From: Aeoliella straminimaris
Lineage (GTDB): Bacteria > Planctomycetota > Planctomycetia > Pirellulales > Lacipirellulaceae
DNA length: 64,000 nt
Reading direction: 5' to 3'
Assembly (NCBI RefSeq): GCF_024054565.1
Contig: NZ_JAMXLR010000092.1
Span: 186,001 to 250,000, forward strand
This document shows positions 33,605-44,000 of this stretch, piece by piece. Below the pieces are notes generated by a model. That model did no database searches and was not told the origin of the DNA. It worked only from the letters and a program-made list of their open reading frames with translations. Position 1 is the stretch's first letter; each line of letters starts with the position of its first letter. The translations under genes and the position numbers were made by a program.

Positions 33605-34204
33605 ATGATCGTTTGCGATCTCTCGTTCAAATTTAGGCGTGGTTATCAACTGTTGGCCGTGGTGTTCGCGGTCGCACTCTCTTCGGCAGCGTGTGCCGAA
33701 GAAGGTGGCTGGCGGACGCTGTGGCCTTTTGGCAAGGACGCCCAGACCGCCGAGCAGGAAGAACAGTTGCCTAGCGGACTGGTGCTGGGCGATCCCGCGC
33801 TCGAAGCCGAACTCGGTGAAGCCGAGGCCGAGCAGGATAGCTGGATGGTCGAGTCGCCAATCGCTCGCGCTAGTTGGCCCGAAATCAAAATGCCGAAGTT
33901 GGAGTTCGCCTCGCCGTGGCGCAAAGAGAACGGCGAAGCGGGGTGGCTTGCCAAGCCCATCCACAAAGCTCGCGACGGCGCCCACAATGCGCTGGAGCGA
34001 ACTCGCTCGGCGATGAACAACTCCATCGACAAAATGAAGGGCATGCTGCCAGGGGGGGACGATGGCTCGCTGGACGATTCTTCTCAGCTTGCGGCCGGAT
34101 CCGACGAACCAGGATTCTTCTCGCGAATGTTTGGTCCGAAGGAAAGCGCACCAGTAGACGAGGGGGTGAGGATGGCCCAGGAAGGTGCTGAACTGCAGCG
34201 CTAA
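33605..34204 (+). CDS. Secreted or membrane-anchored acidic protein of unknown function
   Basis: This is a 199-residue protein. A signal sequence (YQLLAVVFAVALSSAACAEE) is followed by a Trp-containing segment (GGWRTLWPFGKDAQ), an acidic helix (LEAELGEAEAEQDSW), a helix rich in Lys/Arg/Asn (ARDGAHNALERTRSAMNNSI) and a low-complexity C-terminus. CGGAGCA lies just before the ATG. No domain recognised. A small lipoprotein gene follows 115 bases downstream on the same strand. Confidence 0.6.
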   Translation: MIVCDLSFKFRRGYQLLAVVFAVALSSAACAEEGGWRTLWPFGKDAQTAEQEEQLPSGLVLGDPALEAELGEAEAEQDSWMVESPIARASWPEIKMPKLEFASPWRKENGEAGWLAKPIHKARDGAHNALERTRSAMNNSIDKMKGMLPGGDDGSLDDSSQLAAGSDEPGFFSRMFGPKESAPVDEGVRMAQEGAELQR

Positions 34205-34319
34205 GGAAGTGGCCGAATAGCAGTAGCGCCGGTTGACCTTGTGGTCGCACCGACAGGCGTTGCGGACCGGGCCTGTGGATCGAAGTGCTACTCCTTTTCT
34301 CATCGTGGAGATCCCCATT

Positions 34320-34532
34320 TTGAACGCTCACTCTCGTTGTTTGATCGCTTTCTCGGCCGCCGTGCTAGTCAGTGCGTCGGGGTGTCACATGTATCGTGCT
34401 CCGGGCGCTATGTTGCCGAGCTTTGCCGCCGCGGCGGAAGATCGCTCGATCGAACAGCACGCTTCGACCAGCAGTTTCCCCTCGCCTGACGAAGTTGGGC
34501 TTAGCGATTCGGACGAAGAAGAGCAGGAGTGA
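34320..34532 (+). CDS. Small lipoprotein with TTG start
   Basis: This is a 70-residue protein starting at TTG 34320, supported by GTGGAG at 34305-34310 and by a signal peptide that begins exactly there. The lipobox is SASGC (Cys near residue 20). The short mature part is Ser/Ala-rich and ends in an acidic DSDEEEQE tail. An open frame reaches further upstream, but that extension has no ribosome site and would hide the signal peptide. Function unknown. Confidence 0.6.
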   Translation: MNAHSRCLIAFSAAVLVSASGCHMYRAPGAMLPSFAAAAEDRSIEQHASTSSFPSPDEVGLSDSDEEEQE

Positions 34533-34806
34533 GCACGCGTAGGACATCTTTCTATCGATAGGCTCCCACCGGGATGGCTTCGTCGTAATTCATCTACTTT
34601 GTCGCAAGCACCTACTCCCCTCGTCGCGACCCCTCACCATCCGCTAGACTGGACGGTTTGGCCGTTATCTCGGCAAGCGGATCTTTTCGGCTCGCGAACA
34701 AAGAGCTGGCTTGTTTCAACAGCAGCTCTTGGTGATCGCTAACCGAAAAGACTTGCTTGAAGGAATAATCCGCAACTGAGTTTCAGCGACGAAGGGTGCG
34801 TTCTCC

Positions 34807-35892
34807 TTGTTCATCTTGCTTGGCATCGTTGGCGGTTTCATCGCTCTCATCGGGGGGGGCGAACTGCTGGTGCGGGGCGCCTCGAACCTGGCAGCAGCTG
34901 CTCGCGTCTCGCCGCTGATTATTGGCCTCACCGTGGTGGCGTTCGGCACCAGCGCGCCGGAGCTGGCCGTTGCACTGCAATCGTGCTACGCCGGTAAGAC
35001 CGGCCTGGCGGTCGGCAACGCGGTGGGCAGCAATATCTCCAACCTGCTATTGATCCTTGGAATTTCCGCGCTCGCGGCGCCGTTGGCGGTGAACGTGCGG
35101 ATGTTCCGCATCGACATTCCCGCCATGATCGTCGCAGCGGTCTTGTTGTGGGTATTCGGCCTGAGTGGCTCGATCAGCCGCATCGAAGGCCTTTTCTGTT
35201 GCGTGTTGCTCGTCGCTTACTTCACCTTCACGATCCGTCAGGGACGCCGCGAATCGGCCGTGGCCACGAGCGAATCGCTCATCGCCGAGAGCGAGATCAC
35301 CTACGATCCGCGTACCTCGACTTGGGGTGGCGTCGTGATGGACATTGTGAAACTAGTGATTGGGCTGGCCTTGCTGGTGGGGGGCGCCAATTTGCTGGTC
35401 GACGCCTGCGTGAAACTCGCTCAGGGATTTGGCGTTAGCGATCTGGTGATCGGGCTGACGGTCGTGGCAATCGGGACCTCGTTGCCCGAATTGGTCACGT
35501 CGCTCATGGCCAGCCTGCGGGGACAACGCGATCTGGCGGTCGGCAACGTGGTGGGCAGCAACATCCTGAACATCCTGCTAGTGTTGGGGCTGTCGGCCAT
35601 GGTCGCGCCAACCGGCATTGCGGTCGACGCCCAGTCGATGCATTTCGATATCCCCTTTCTCATCGTGATCTCGTTGGCGGCAGTGCCGATCTTCTTCTCG
35701 GGGTTCGGCATTACTCGCATCGAGGGCGGCGCGATGCTATTGTATTACGTGGCGTACCTGGCCTACTTGGTGTGGCACGCCGGAAGACCCGCAGGTACGG
35801 TCACCCCCATCAGCGAATTGCTGATGTTCTTGGCGCCCATCGTGCCGCTGGTAGTGCTTGTGATTCTCTTTCGTCCCCGTAAGACGAGTTAA
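34807..35892 (+). CDS. Calcium/sodium antiporter (CaCA family, YrbG-like)
   Basis: This is a 361-residue membrane protein with about ten helices and two inverted repeats. Both alpha repeats carry the exchanger signature: VVAFGTSAPELAVALQSCYAG with AVGNAVGSNISNLLLILG in the first, and VVAIGTSLPELVTSLMASLRG with AVGNVVGSNILNILLVLG in the second. The Glu in each SAPE/SLPE motif binds the cation. It exports Ca2+ in exchange for Na+ (or K+ coupled). It starts at TTG 34807 with no strong ribosome site seen. The transporter gene at 35938 follows after 45 bases. Confidence 0.92.
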   Translation: MFILLGIVGGFIALIGGGELLVRGASNLAAAARVSPLIIGLTVVAFGTSAPELAVALQSCYAGKTGLAVGNAVGSNISNLLLILGISALAAPLAVNVRMFRIDIPAMIVAAVLLWVFGLSGSISRIEGLFCCVLLVAYFTFTIRQGRRESAVATSESLIAESEITYDPRTSTWGGVVMDIVKLVIGLALLVGGANLLVDACVKLAQGFGVSDLVIGLTVVAIGTSLPELVTSLMASLRGQRDLAVGNVVGSNILNILLVLGLSAMVAPTGIAVDAQSMHFDIPFLIVISLAAVPIFFSGFGITRIEGGAMLLYYVAYLAYLVWHAGRPAGTVTPISELLMFLAPIVPLVVLVILFRPRKTS

Positions 35893-35937
35893 CAAAATTC
35901 CCATTAACATAGACCGTTCCCCAGGAGCTCTCCGTCG

Positions 35938-37287
35938 ATGAACAGTGTGCAACTCCGCCTGCAGATTATGATGTTCCTCCAGTTCTTCGTATGGGGGGCA
36001 TGGTTCGTCATGGCCAGCCAGGTGCTTGGAGCGAACGGGCTCAATGACTTCGTTGCCGGCACATACAGCAGCGCACCGATCGCGGCAATGATTGCGCCAC
36101 TGTTCCTGGGATTGATTGCGGATCGATTTTTCCCCTCCGAAAGGGTGATGGGCCTGCTCTTCTTGATTGGCGGCGGCCTCATGTTGCTTGTGCCAGGTTT
36201 AGCCGCAGCGAAGAATGGCAACTTGATGGTTTGGGTGTTTATCGGTCATATGCTTTGTTACATGCCGACACTGGGGTTAAGTAACACGATCGCCTTTAGC
36301 AATATCTCTGACCAAAACGAGTTTCCCAAAATTCGCGTATGGGGCACCATTGGCTGGATTGTTGCAGGATTGCTGGTTAGTTACCTCGGCTGGGATGCTT
36401 CCTTTAATATCTTCTGGTTGGCGGGGATTTCGTCCTTGGTGATGGGCGTCTTTAGCTTCACGCTGCCACACACGCCACCACCCGCCAAAGGCAAACCAGC
36501 CGACTTTCGCACGGTGTTTATGGTCGATGCGTTCAAGATGTTCGCGAACGTCCCGTTTGCCATCTTCATGCTTTGCTCAACTCTCATTTGCATCCCGCTG
36601 GCCTACTATTATCAACGTACACCGCAGCTATTGGCACAGCTTGGGTTTGATGCCGTGGCCGCGACCATGACGCTGGGACAGATGAGTGAAATCATCTTCA
36701 TGATTCTCATTCCATTCTTCTTCCGCCGGCTGGGCGTTAAATGGATGATCATGGTTGGTATGGCTGCTTGGGTCTTGCGCTATGTGTTGTTCGCTTATGG
36801 TGCCCCCAACCAGATTATCTGGATGGCTCTGGTTGCTGTTGCTCTGCACGGTATCTGCTACGACTTCTTCTTCGTCACCGGGTTCATGTACACCGATCAG
36901 AAGGCTCCCAATGAAGTACGTGGGCAAGCGCAGAGTATGCTGGTGTTCTTCACGCAGGGCGTAGGTATGTTCTTTGGAGCGTGGATTGCTGGGGCCATGT
37001 TCAACAAGCAGATGACCAGCTACGAGACGCTCAACGAGGCCATCGCCGCCAACGAAACGCCCAAGTCGTTTGGCTTCTTCGAACAATTCACGCAGATGTT
37101 CACGGCCGAGCTCCCCACGGGCATCGACCCCGAACTGCTCTCTGAGACCATGAACCAGTGGAAATCCTATTGGCTGGTGCCCGCTGGCATGGCGGCTGCC
37201 ATCCTGGTGCTGTTCGCCCTGACGTTCTTCGACCGCAAGGCCTCCGAGGAAGCCATCGAAGCGGTTGAGGAGGAGGGGGCTCACTAG
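35938..37287 (+). CDS. NupG/XapB-type nucleoside:H+ symporter (MFS)
   Basis: This is a 449-residue major facilitator protein with twelve helices. The N-terminus (LRLQIMMFLQFFVWGAWFVM) and LRYVLFAYGAPNQIIWMALV, with FFVTGFMYTDQKAPNEVRGQAQ in helices 8-9, are typical of the NupG nucleoside permease family. The likely substrates are nucleosides, but sugars are possible. It begins 45 bases after the antiporter with CAGGAG before the ATG, so both may share a transcript. The C-terminal tail KASEEAIEAVEEEGAH is echoed by a decayed copy about 280 bases downstream. Confidence 0.85.
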   Translation: MNSVQLRLQIMMFLQFFVWGAWFVMASQVLGANGLNDFVAGTYSSAPIAAMIAPLFLGLIADRFFPSERVMGLLFLIGGGLMLLVPGLAAAKNGNLMVWVFIGHMLCYMPTLGLSNTIAFSNISDQNEFPKIRVWGTIGWIVAGLLVSYLGWDASFNIFWLAGISSLVMGVFSFTLPHTPPPAKGKPADFRTVFMVDAFKMFANVPFAIFMLCSTLICIPLAYYYQRTPQLLAQLGFDAVAATMTLGQMSEIIFMILIPFFFRRLGVKWMIMVGMAAWVLRYVLFAYGAPNQIIWMALVAVALHGICYDFFFVTGFMYTDQKAPNEVRGQAQSMLVFFTQGVGMFFGAWIAGAMFNKQMTSYETLNEAIAANETPKSFGFFEQFTQMFTAELPTGIDPELLSETMNQWKSYWLVPAGMAAAILVLFALTFFDRKASEEAIEAVEEEGAH

Positions 37288-37293
37288 CTCGCG

Positions 37294-37782
37294 GGAGTTT
37301 TGTCCCCGGTGGGGGACAGAATGATTCGTGGGCCCAAAACTCGCAGAGTATTGGGCCCGGGGCATGAAAAACGGACGTGTTTTGTAGGGTCTGGTGGGGC
37401 GCACCGGTCCAAAATCCATCGCGTTGTTCCCCGCATGGCAGCGGAGTTGTCTCAAAACTTCCTGGCGCTCGGAACCGTCCGACGGGCCAGCTTGATCCTT
37501 TGGCGGTTGATCGCAGTACGCCCTGACGTCGGTCGTCTCCAAGGCTTCGGAGGAAGCTGTCGAGACCGTCGACGAGCAGGAGGTAGCCGCTCCTGGCGGT
37601 ATTGGTACAACCTGGAGGAACAACATTCATGGGCCCAAAACACCGAGGGTTTTGGTCACCCCCCCAGGTAGCGAGACCCCTTGTTTTGCAGGCTCAATGG
37701 ATCACGTGGAGGGACAAAACCCGGTGAGTAGTTCCCCAACCTTCCAGCGAGCTGGCCCAAAACTCGCAGGCTGGACCAAAAC
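37294..37782. repeat. Second array of short CCAAAAC / TTTTGTC motifs in a 778-base gene gap
   Basis: The 16-mer GGCCCAAAACTCGCAG occurs exactly twice (37331-37346, 37754-37769). Related words are GGGCCCAAAAC (37631-37641), GGTCCAAAAT (37405-37414), GGACCAAAAC (37773-37782), GGGACAAAAC (37711-37720), the opposite-strand GGGTTTTGGTCAC (near 37648) and TTTTGTCCCC (37298-37307). GGAGTTTTGTC at 37294-37304 is identical to 3137-3147. Apart from this array, the degraded fragment at 37520, a doubtful small frame at 37694-37918 and the terminator at 38009, I see nothing in 37288-38065. Confidence 0.65.
37520..37579 (+). pseudogene. Decayed 3' end of a second NupG-like gene
   Basis: In the frame beginning GCC CTG ACG at 37520 the translation is ALTSVVSKASEEAVETVDEQ. 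The intact transporter upstream ends ALTFFDRKASEEAIEAVEEE. The match is clear in protein and DNA (GCCCTGACG and GAGGAAGC are shared). Upstream of 37520 this frame has a TGA and similarity fades, so this looks like the remnant of a tandem paralogue lost by deletion or mutation. Confidence 0.6.
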
Positions 37783-37918
37783 CTCCGGCGGTCGCCGTCG
37801 TCCATTGAGCAGCCGAAGGCGGCCGCGCCCGGACGTCCCAAATAAAAAGTGCCCTGCGAGTCTCCCCATCGCGCAGCGGTAGCGCAGTCCAGTAGCCGAG
37901 CGTCCCGATCGACGCCAT
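37694..37918 (-). CDS. Doubtful small open frame with a strong ribosome site
   Basis: The ATG at 37918 follows GGAGGTGAAGC, an excellent Shine-Dalgarno match. The 74-residue frame (MASIGTLGYWTALPLRDGET onward) shows no family and its second half runs through the motif array, with odd Trp/Ala-rich sequence. It may be the intact 5' end of a broken gene or chance. Confidence 0.25.
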   Translation of the reverse strand: MASIGTLGYWTALPLRDGETRRALFIWDVRARPPSAAQWTTATAGGFGPACEFWASSLEGWGTTHRVLSLHVIH

Positions 37919-38008
37919 GCTTCACCTCCATTAGACCAGGCGAGTGAGCGGTGGCTACCGCGGTTTTCTTACCCCCGTGGTTTTGTGGACAGCACGTGGT
38001 TGACCAGC

Positions 38009-38043
38009 AAAAAACGCCGCGCCCCTTCGAGGGACGCGGCGTT
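38009..38043 (-). terminator. Rho-independent terminator of the polysaccharide locus / giant protein gene
   Basis: On the minus strand AACGCCGCG pairs perfectly with CGCGGCGTT (plus-strand arms 38035-38043 and 38013-38021), and the plus-strand A-run at 38009-38014 gives a U-tract. It lies 22 bases after the stop of the 2323-residue protein, marking the end of the long minus-strand locus. Confidence 0.88.
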
Positions 38044-38065
38044 GAGAATTAAGGAACTCGGGGGT

Positions 38066-41000
38066 CTACAGTTCGCTATCCAGGCCGAAGTCGGCGAAGA
38101 TGTCGGCTGTTTCTTCCGCCTCTTCGCTGCTGCCGGTCGAGATCGTGGCGACCTCTTCGTCGCTGGAAGACTGAGCCAGCAGCAACAGCAGGTCGCCGTT
38201 GTCAGCCTCGAAAGTGGCTTCGTCGGCGAACACGTCATCCAGCAGGGCCGCTTCGGAAGTCTCGCTCGGTACCGAGGCCGACAGCGTGGTGAAGGCAGCC
38301 AGTGTGCCCGAGCCTTCAAACGGCAGGATCTCAATGGCAGAGACCATCGGGTTGCCTGTTTCGGCAAAGAAGTCGATGTCCAGCTCCGAGCTGCTGCTGA
38401 CAATGAACGACCGCATGATACCCTTGTTACCAGCCATCCCGGCGGCAGCGTAGATGTCAAAGTCGTCCAGGACGAGTTGCTCTTCCACACTGACATCGAA
38501 CACCCGCAGCCCCTCGCCAAAGGAGTTCGGGTCGATCTCGGCAAAGTAGAATCGGACCTCGTATTCTCCGATCCCCAGAGGAATATCGAATGCCAAATCG
38601 GCGTTTTCAGGATTGTCGAAACGACTTGTCTGGAAGATCGACGCCGGGGTGCCCGCGGGGAGCGAGGCGTCCGTGGTATCGATGGTCGCCGTGGTGGTGA
38701 GGACGTCCGAGTTGGCCTCGTTCAGACCAGCGTTCGAGAACTCGTGGGGATCGGCAGCAGTGTCGGCTTCCCAAGTGGGGTCGCCAGCGACGGCTTCCCC
38801 GCCCGCATTGATCCGCAGCAGGACGTTCTCAGCAACGATCACCTCTTCCTTCGTGAGCGTGGCACTGGCCACGGTGCTCCAAGCGCCATCGGAGTCGAGC
38901 GCCCGCACATAGATCGTGTGTTCGCCGATGGAAAGTCCATCGAACGTGGCAGCCGAAATAGTGGCCGTGACGCTTTCGTTGGCTTCGTCGAAGGTGCCGT
39001 CGCCGGCCGACATCGCAATGCCGGTGCCCTCGGCACCAATGGTGTCGATGAAATACTCCGCGGCGGTAATCGTACCGTCGGTATCATCGGCCGTGGCGGT
39101 GATGCTAATGGGGCCGCTGGTGGTCGACGCCGGCGACAGCAGTACTCCTGAGGCCGAAGGCGACTGGTTGGAGGATCCACCCGTGGTGCCGCCGATGATC
39201 TCGATGCCGGACACCTGCGGCGCCAATGCCCCGCGGAGGAGATTGATATCGAGATTGTCGTCGCTGGAGACAATCAGAGTTTCCACCACACCGGCGTAGC
39301 CGGCTCCGGCGGCTGCGAAGATGTCGTAGTTGTCGAGAACCACAACACCCTCGATCTCGACGTCGAAATTGCGAGTGCCTACGGAGAAGGCTCCCTCCCA
39401 GATTTCCGCGAAGTACAGACGCACCGTGTACTGTCCGGGAGTTACCGGGAAGTCGTACTCGATGTTGGTGCCGTTCGGTGGATCGGCCCGATTGGACTGG
39501 AACACGGACATCGGCGTGCCGGCCGGTATCGAGGCGTGGCTGGTGTCGATGGCCGTGTTGGTGGAGTTGGCGCGGGAATTGGAATCCGCATCGCCGCCGT
39601 TGCCGTAGATGGACGGAGAAGCCGCGGTGTCGACGCCCCAGACGGGATCGCCCGCCACTTCCTGACCACCGGCATTCACACGGTACAGCACCGTCTCCTC
39701 GCCAGTACCTAGTTTCGTGAACGTGGTGGTGGCCACGGTGCCCCACAGACCTTGGGCGTCCTGCGAGCGGACGTACAGCGTATGGGTGCCGACCGACAGT
39801 CCATCGAACAGCGACGCCGAAATCGCTCCGGTGAGGTCCTCCGCGGTTTCGTCGAACGCGCCGTCGGTGGCCGCCAGCGGTGTACCGGTGCCTTCGGCCC
39901 CCACGGTGTCGATAAAGTACTCTGCCGCGGCGACTACATCGGCCGAGTCGGTGGCCACAGCGGTTACCGTGATCGGACCCGACGTCGTTTCATCTGGAGA
40001 AGCGATAACGCTGGAAGTGGATGGAGCTTCATTGCCACCACTGCCGGTCGTGCTTCCCGGAGGTAGATCGTTGAGGGCCACCTTTACGACATTCGACAGA
40101 TCGGTGGTCCGACCGTCCGGCTCTTCGATGACGGCCGTGAAGTAATTCAGGCCACCAGCTTCGAGCGTATCGCTCAGGGTCACTGGAATATCCACGTAGC
40201 CCGTCAGGCCGATGGTGGCTACCTCGTCGAAAACGTTGACGACTTTGTTGCCTTCGTAGGGGTCGATGTCGAATCCACCGCCCGGCACACCGTCCAGATG
40301 CAGTGCCACTTCGGTCTGCAACAACCGCACCGACGCCCCGGCGGGGCCGGTGACGCGGATGGTCTGCGAAGCCGAGGTTACGATGCCAGGTGTCGAAGCT
40401 CCCAGCAGGCTGATGATCGGTGCTGCCGTAATCGGGTCCTCGGTCATGACGACTTCGGAGTGCACCTTGTAGAAATCGACTCCCTCATCGAGCGCGAACA
40501 GTTGACCGGCCAGTTGAGTGTTGTCGTCGAAGGTGATGGTGATGGTCGCGCCGGCAATTTCCAAACCCGAGATGTCGGCGGCATTGGAAGGCCCCGGGGG
40601 AACGGAGCCCTGTACGCTCGTCGGGTCGACGTCCGTGCGGAAGGTGAATAGCTCGGCTGCATCGAAGTCGGAGAAGTTGATTTGTAGTTGGGCAAAACCT
40701 CCATCACGCGGCGACAGGAAACTGTGACTCAGTTGGCCGGTTTCCAGCACACCTTGTTGCGCGATCATGTCGATGCCGCGGGTGTCGCCTGCGGTACCGT
40801 TCGGATCGAACAACATATCGGGCATGAAGCTGGTGCTGAGGTCGATCAAGATCGAGGTTATCTGACTGCCGTTGGTCGAGTTGTTGTAAATGCGGAACGA
40901 GTCGTCACGGGCAGTGCTCGAGTTGTTGATGCTGCCGAAGGGGTAGGCTTCTACCTTGGCTGCGGCGTGGCCATCGCTGGGCGCATCGGAAACAACGCCC

Positions 41001-44000
41001 AGGTGATCCCACGTGACAGGCAGGCTGTCGCCCACGGCGTCGCGCGAAATGATGCCGGCGGCCATAGCGCCCGCCAGCCACGACGACGGAATGGCGATGG
41101 CCGCTCCCAGGTCGGTGCGCAGGCCATCATCGATGGCATAGCTCGCCTGCATCGTCATGGCGATCGGGTCGATGGTTAGCCAGAAGTCCACCGAACTGGG
41201 GCCAGGCAAGGTGAGGGCCTGGCTGGCCACCACCGTGTCTACGCCATCGAACTCGCTGACCACCTGAATCGCGCCGCCGCCCTCGCCGCTGAGCACGAGC
41301 TGCACAAAGTTGTCCTGGTCGCCAAGGCCGAGTGTCAGCCCCATTTCCTGCCCAGCCTGTGGCGTGTGGCCACCGAAGGGGGCCAGCACACGCGTCGTGG
41401 CGGCGAACGGAACCGTCTCGCCCGAAGCGTTGAAGCCGAATTGGAATCCCTGGAATTGGGTGTTCGCCGATCCCAGTGCGGTTCCCGCTCCGGCCGCGTC
41501 GACAGTAAAGACGCCGGCAGCGCCACCGGCGGTGACCGATTCGGCGTCGAACAGCAACTCGTAGTTGTCGACGCCGTTGCTCATCAGGCCGGTGAAGCCC
41601 ATACCGAGAATACCGCCGAGGTCTTCGCCCTCGTTCTCCCAACTGTAAAACGTACCAACCGGTGTGGTCAGGCCATTGTCAGGATCGATGGCGAAATAGT
41701 CGACTTCGTCAAGGATGCTGTCATTATCGTCGTCGGGGTCGAGCAGATTCGAGAGGAAGTCGCCGTCGTAATCGGCTGGCACGTCCGCTGGATTGTCGGG
41801 ATTGGTGTTGTTGGCCAATTCGTCGTCGTTCGAATAGCCGTCGCCGTCGCGATCGTCTTCCGTGCCGTTACTCGATTCCTGCGGTTCGAAGACGTAGACG
41901 GCGTTGGTGGCAATGTCGATCACCCAGATCGAACCGGTGTAGGGGCCGGCGGCGGGGGCAATCACGTCGAGTGGGCGGAAGCCAACATTGCTGAACAGGT
42001 CCTCGCTAAACTCGATGGCATCGCCAGCCGCATTCAGCTTGATGCGCTTAATCGTGTTGTCGAAACTGGCCGTAAGCAGATCGCCCTGCATGGCGCCGCC
42101 GAAGGTGCCGGCTCCGTAGACGGCCATGCCGTTTGTCGAATAGGGATAGACCACCAACGAACCATCATCGACACCTGGCTCTTGATAGTCCGACTCGATG
42201 GGATTGTTTTCAAATATCGGTGACTGAGGATTCGAAACATTGAACGTGTTGTTCATGTTCGAGCGCGTGGGATTGGGGTGACCACCGTAGTAACCCTCGC
42301 CTGTAATGTAGTGCAATCCGTCGCCGTGCGTTTCACTGTCGGCTTCATTCACATCGTTCGTGGCGTTGCCCTCGGGCCCTTCGTTGATGGGAAGGCCGCC
42401 CCAACCGGCGTTCGGGCCGTTGTCGATGCTGTACATGCGACCTTGTTCGTCGATGACAATATCGAACGGATTGCGTAGACCCGCGGCGTAAATCTGCACT
42501 GGGCCATTTGCTTCCAGGATGGCCTGGTTCTTGCCGTTGTTGCCACCAAACGGATCGGAGACGTCCACGCCAGGTTGGTCCTCGTCGTCGAGTGTTGGCA
42601 GGTCGTAGGTGGTCTCGCCAATGGCGGCCAGATCGACCGTCAGGATGGCGGCCGAGTAAGCGTACTCGGGCAGGAACGCAAAGTTGTTGGAGGGTGCTCC
42701 CATGTTGGTATTGCCACCCACGGTGACATACAGAATCGTGGGATCGTTGGGGTCGAGCACCATACCATTAATAGCGTGCTGTTCGTCCGAGCGAGGTAGG
42801 CCACGGACCAGATCCAGCTTCTCCCACGAACTGCCGTTATACGTGAGACGCGAGATGATGCTGGAGTTCGTATCGAGATTGGTGTCTTCGCCATCGTTGC
42901 CACCGCCGATGCGGGGATCGCTCGAGCCGACGTAGATCACGGGATTCTCCGCGGTGCCCACGACCAGAATGCCGGTGACCAATCGAGTCGTGATGTCGGG
43001 GCGGGGAGTCCCGTCGTCGTCGTGGTTGAGAATCGTTTGCAGCAGACTGATCGTCTCGGCCTGGACGACTTCGTAGTCGTTGGCGCCGTTTTGCACCACA
43101 TCGTAGACGCGGATCAGGCCACTTTGCTGCGAAATGTACAGCCGGCCGTCGGGACCAAACTGCATGGAGGTCGGGCGGGACAGGCCCGTCGTGTTGCTGA
43201 GAACCGACTTCTGGAACGAGACCGGAACCTCTGTGACGCCTGCGCCCGAAAGTTGAATCTGCAGCGGCGACCCACTGTCGGAGTGAGGTATGGTGAGCGT
43301 TGCCCCGTCGGTAGCTTCAGCCGTGGGGCTGTAGGTTACCGTCAGCGTAGTCGCTTCCCCCGGGGCGAGCACAATCGGCGCCATCTGCGTGAACACGAAC
43401 GAGAAGGGACCGGACTCAGGCGACAGCGTCGCCTGGGTCGGATCGATCGTGATGTCGGGTCCGCTCGAGGGATGATCGTTGGTCAGGGTGACCTGCATTA
43501 TCGAAGTGTCGTCGACCAGCACCCCTCCAAAGTCGACTTCGGTCGTCGAAGGCAATAGTGTTCCGCTGGGGATCGCGACGATCTCGATACCAGCCACGGT
43601 GGGATTCTGCGTCACTCGCCCGAAGTCGATGTCCAGGTTGGCGTCGCTGCTGACCAGGTACGACTTCATCACCGCGGTAAGTTCACCAACATCGGCATAG
43701 ATGTCGTAGTTGGGTTCGACCACGGCGTCCTCGATTGAAATATCGAAAACGCGTCCCCCTTCCACATAGGTGTCGGAGTAGACTTCTACAAAGTACAAAC
43801 GAACCTCATAGATGCCGGGTGAGACATCGAAGTCCCACTCCATGTTGCCGCCCGACGGGTTGTCGAACCGCTGCGTTTGGAACAGCTCGGTTGGGGTTCC
43901 CACAGGCACCGAGGAATCGTAAGAGACGGTCTCGGTATTGGAGTTCGTGCCGGAATTGCCGTCGGTCTGTGCGTTGCTGTAGGGGGAGGGGTTGGCACTC

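Noticed and set aside
37294..37782. CRISPR array
   Set aside because: Repeat words are only 10-16 bases, occur in both orientations and have irregular spacing; no cas genes are near.
37985..39151. 388-codon plus-strand frame at the end of the giant protein gene
   Set aside because: Antisense to the giant gene and crossing its terminator; Arg/Gly-rich shadow composition.
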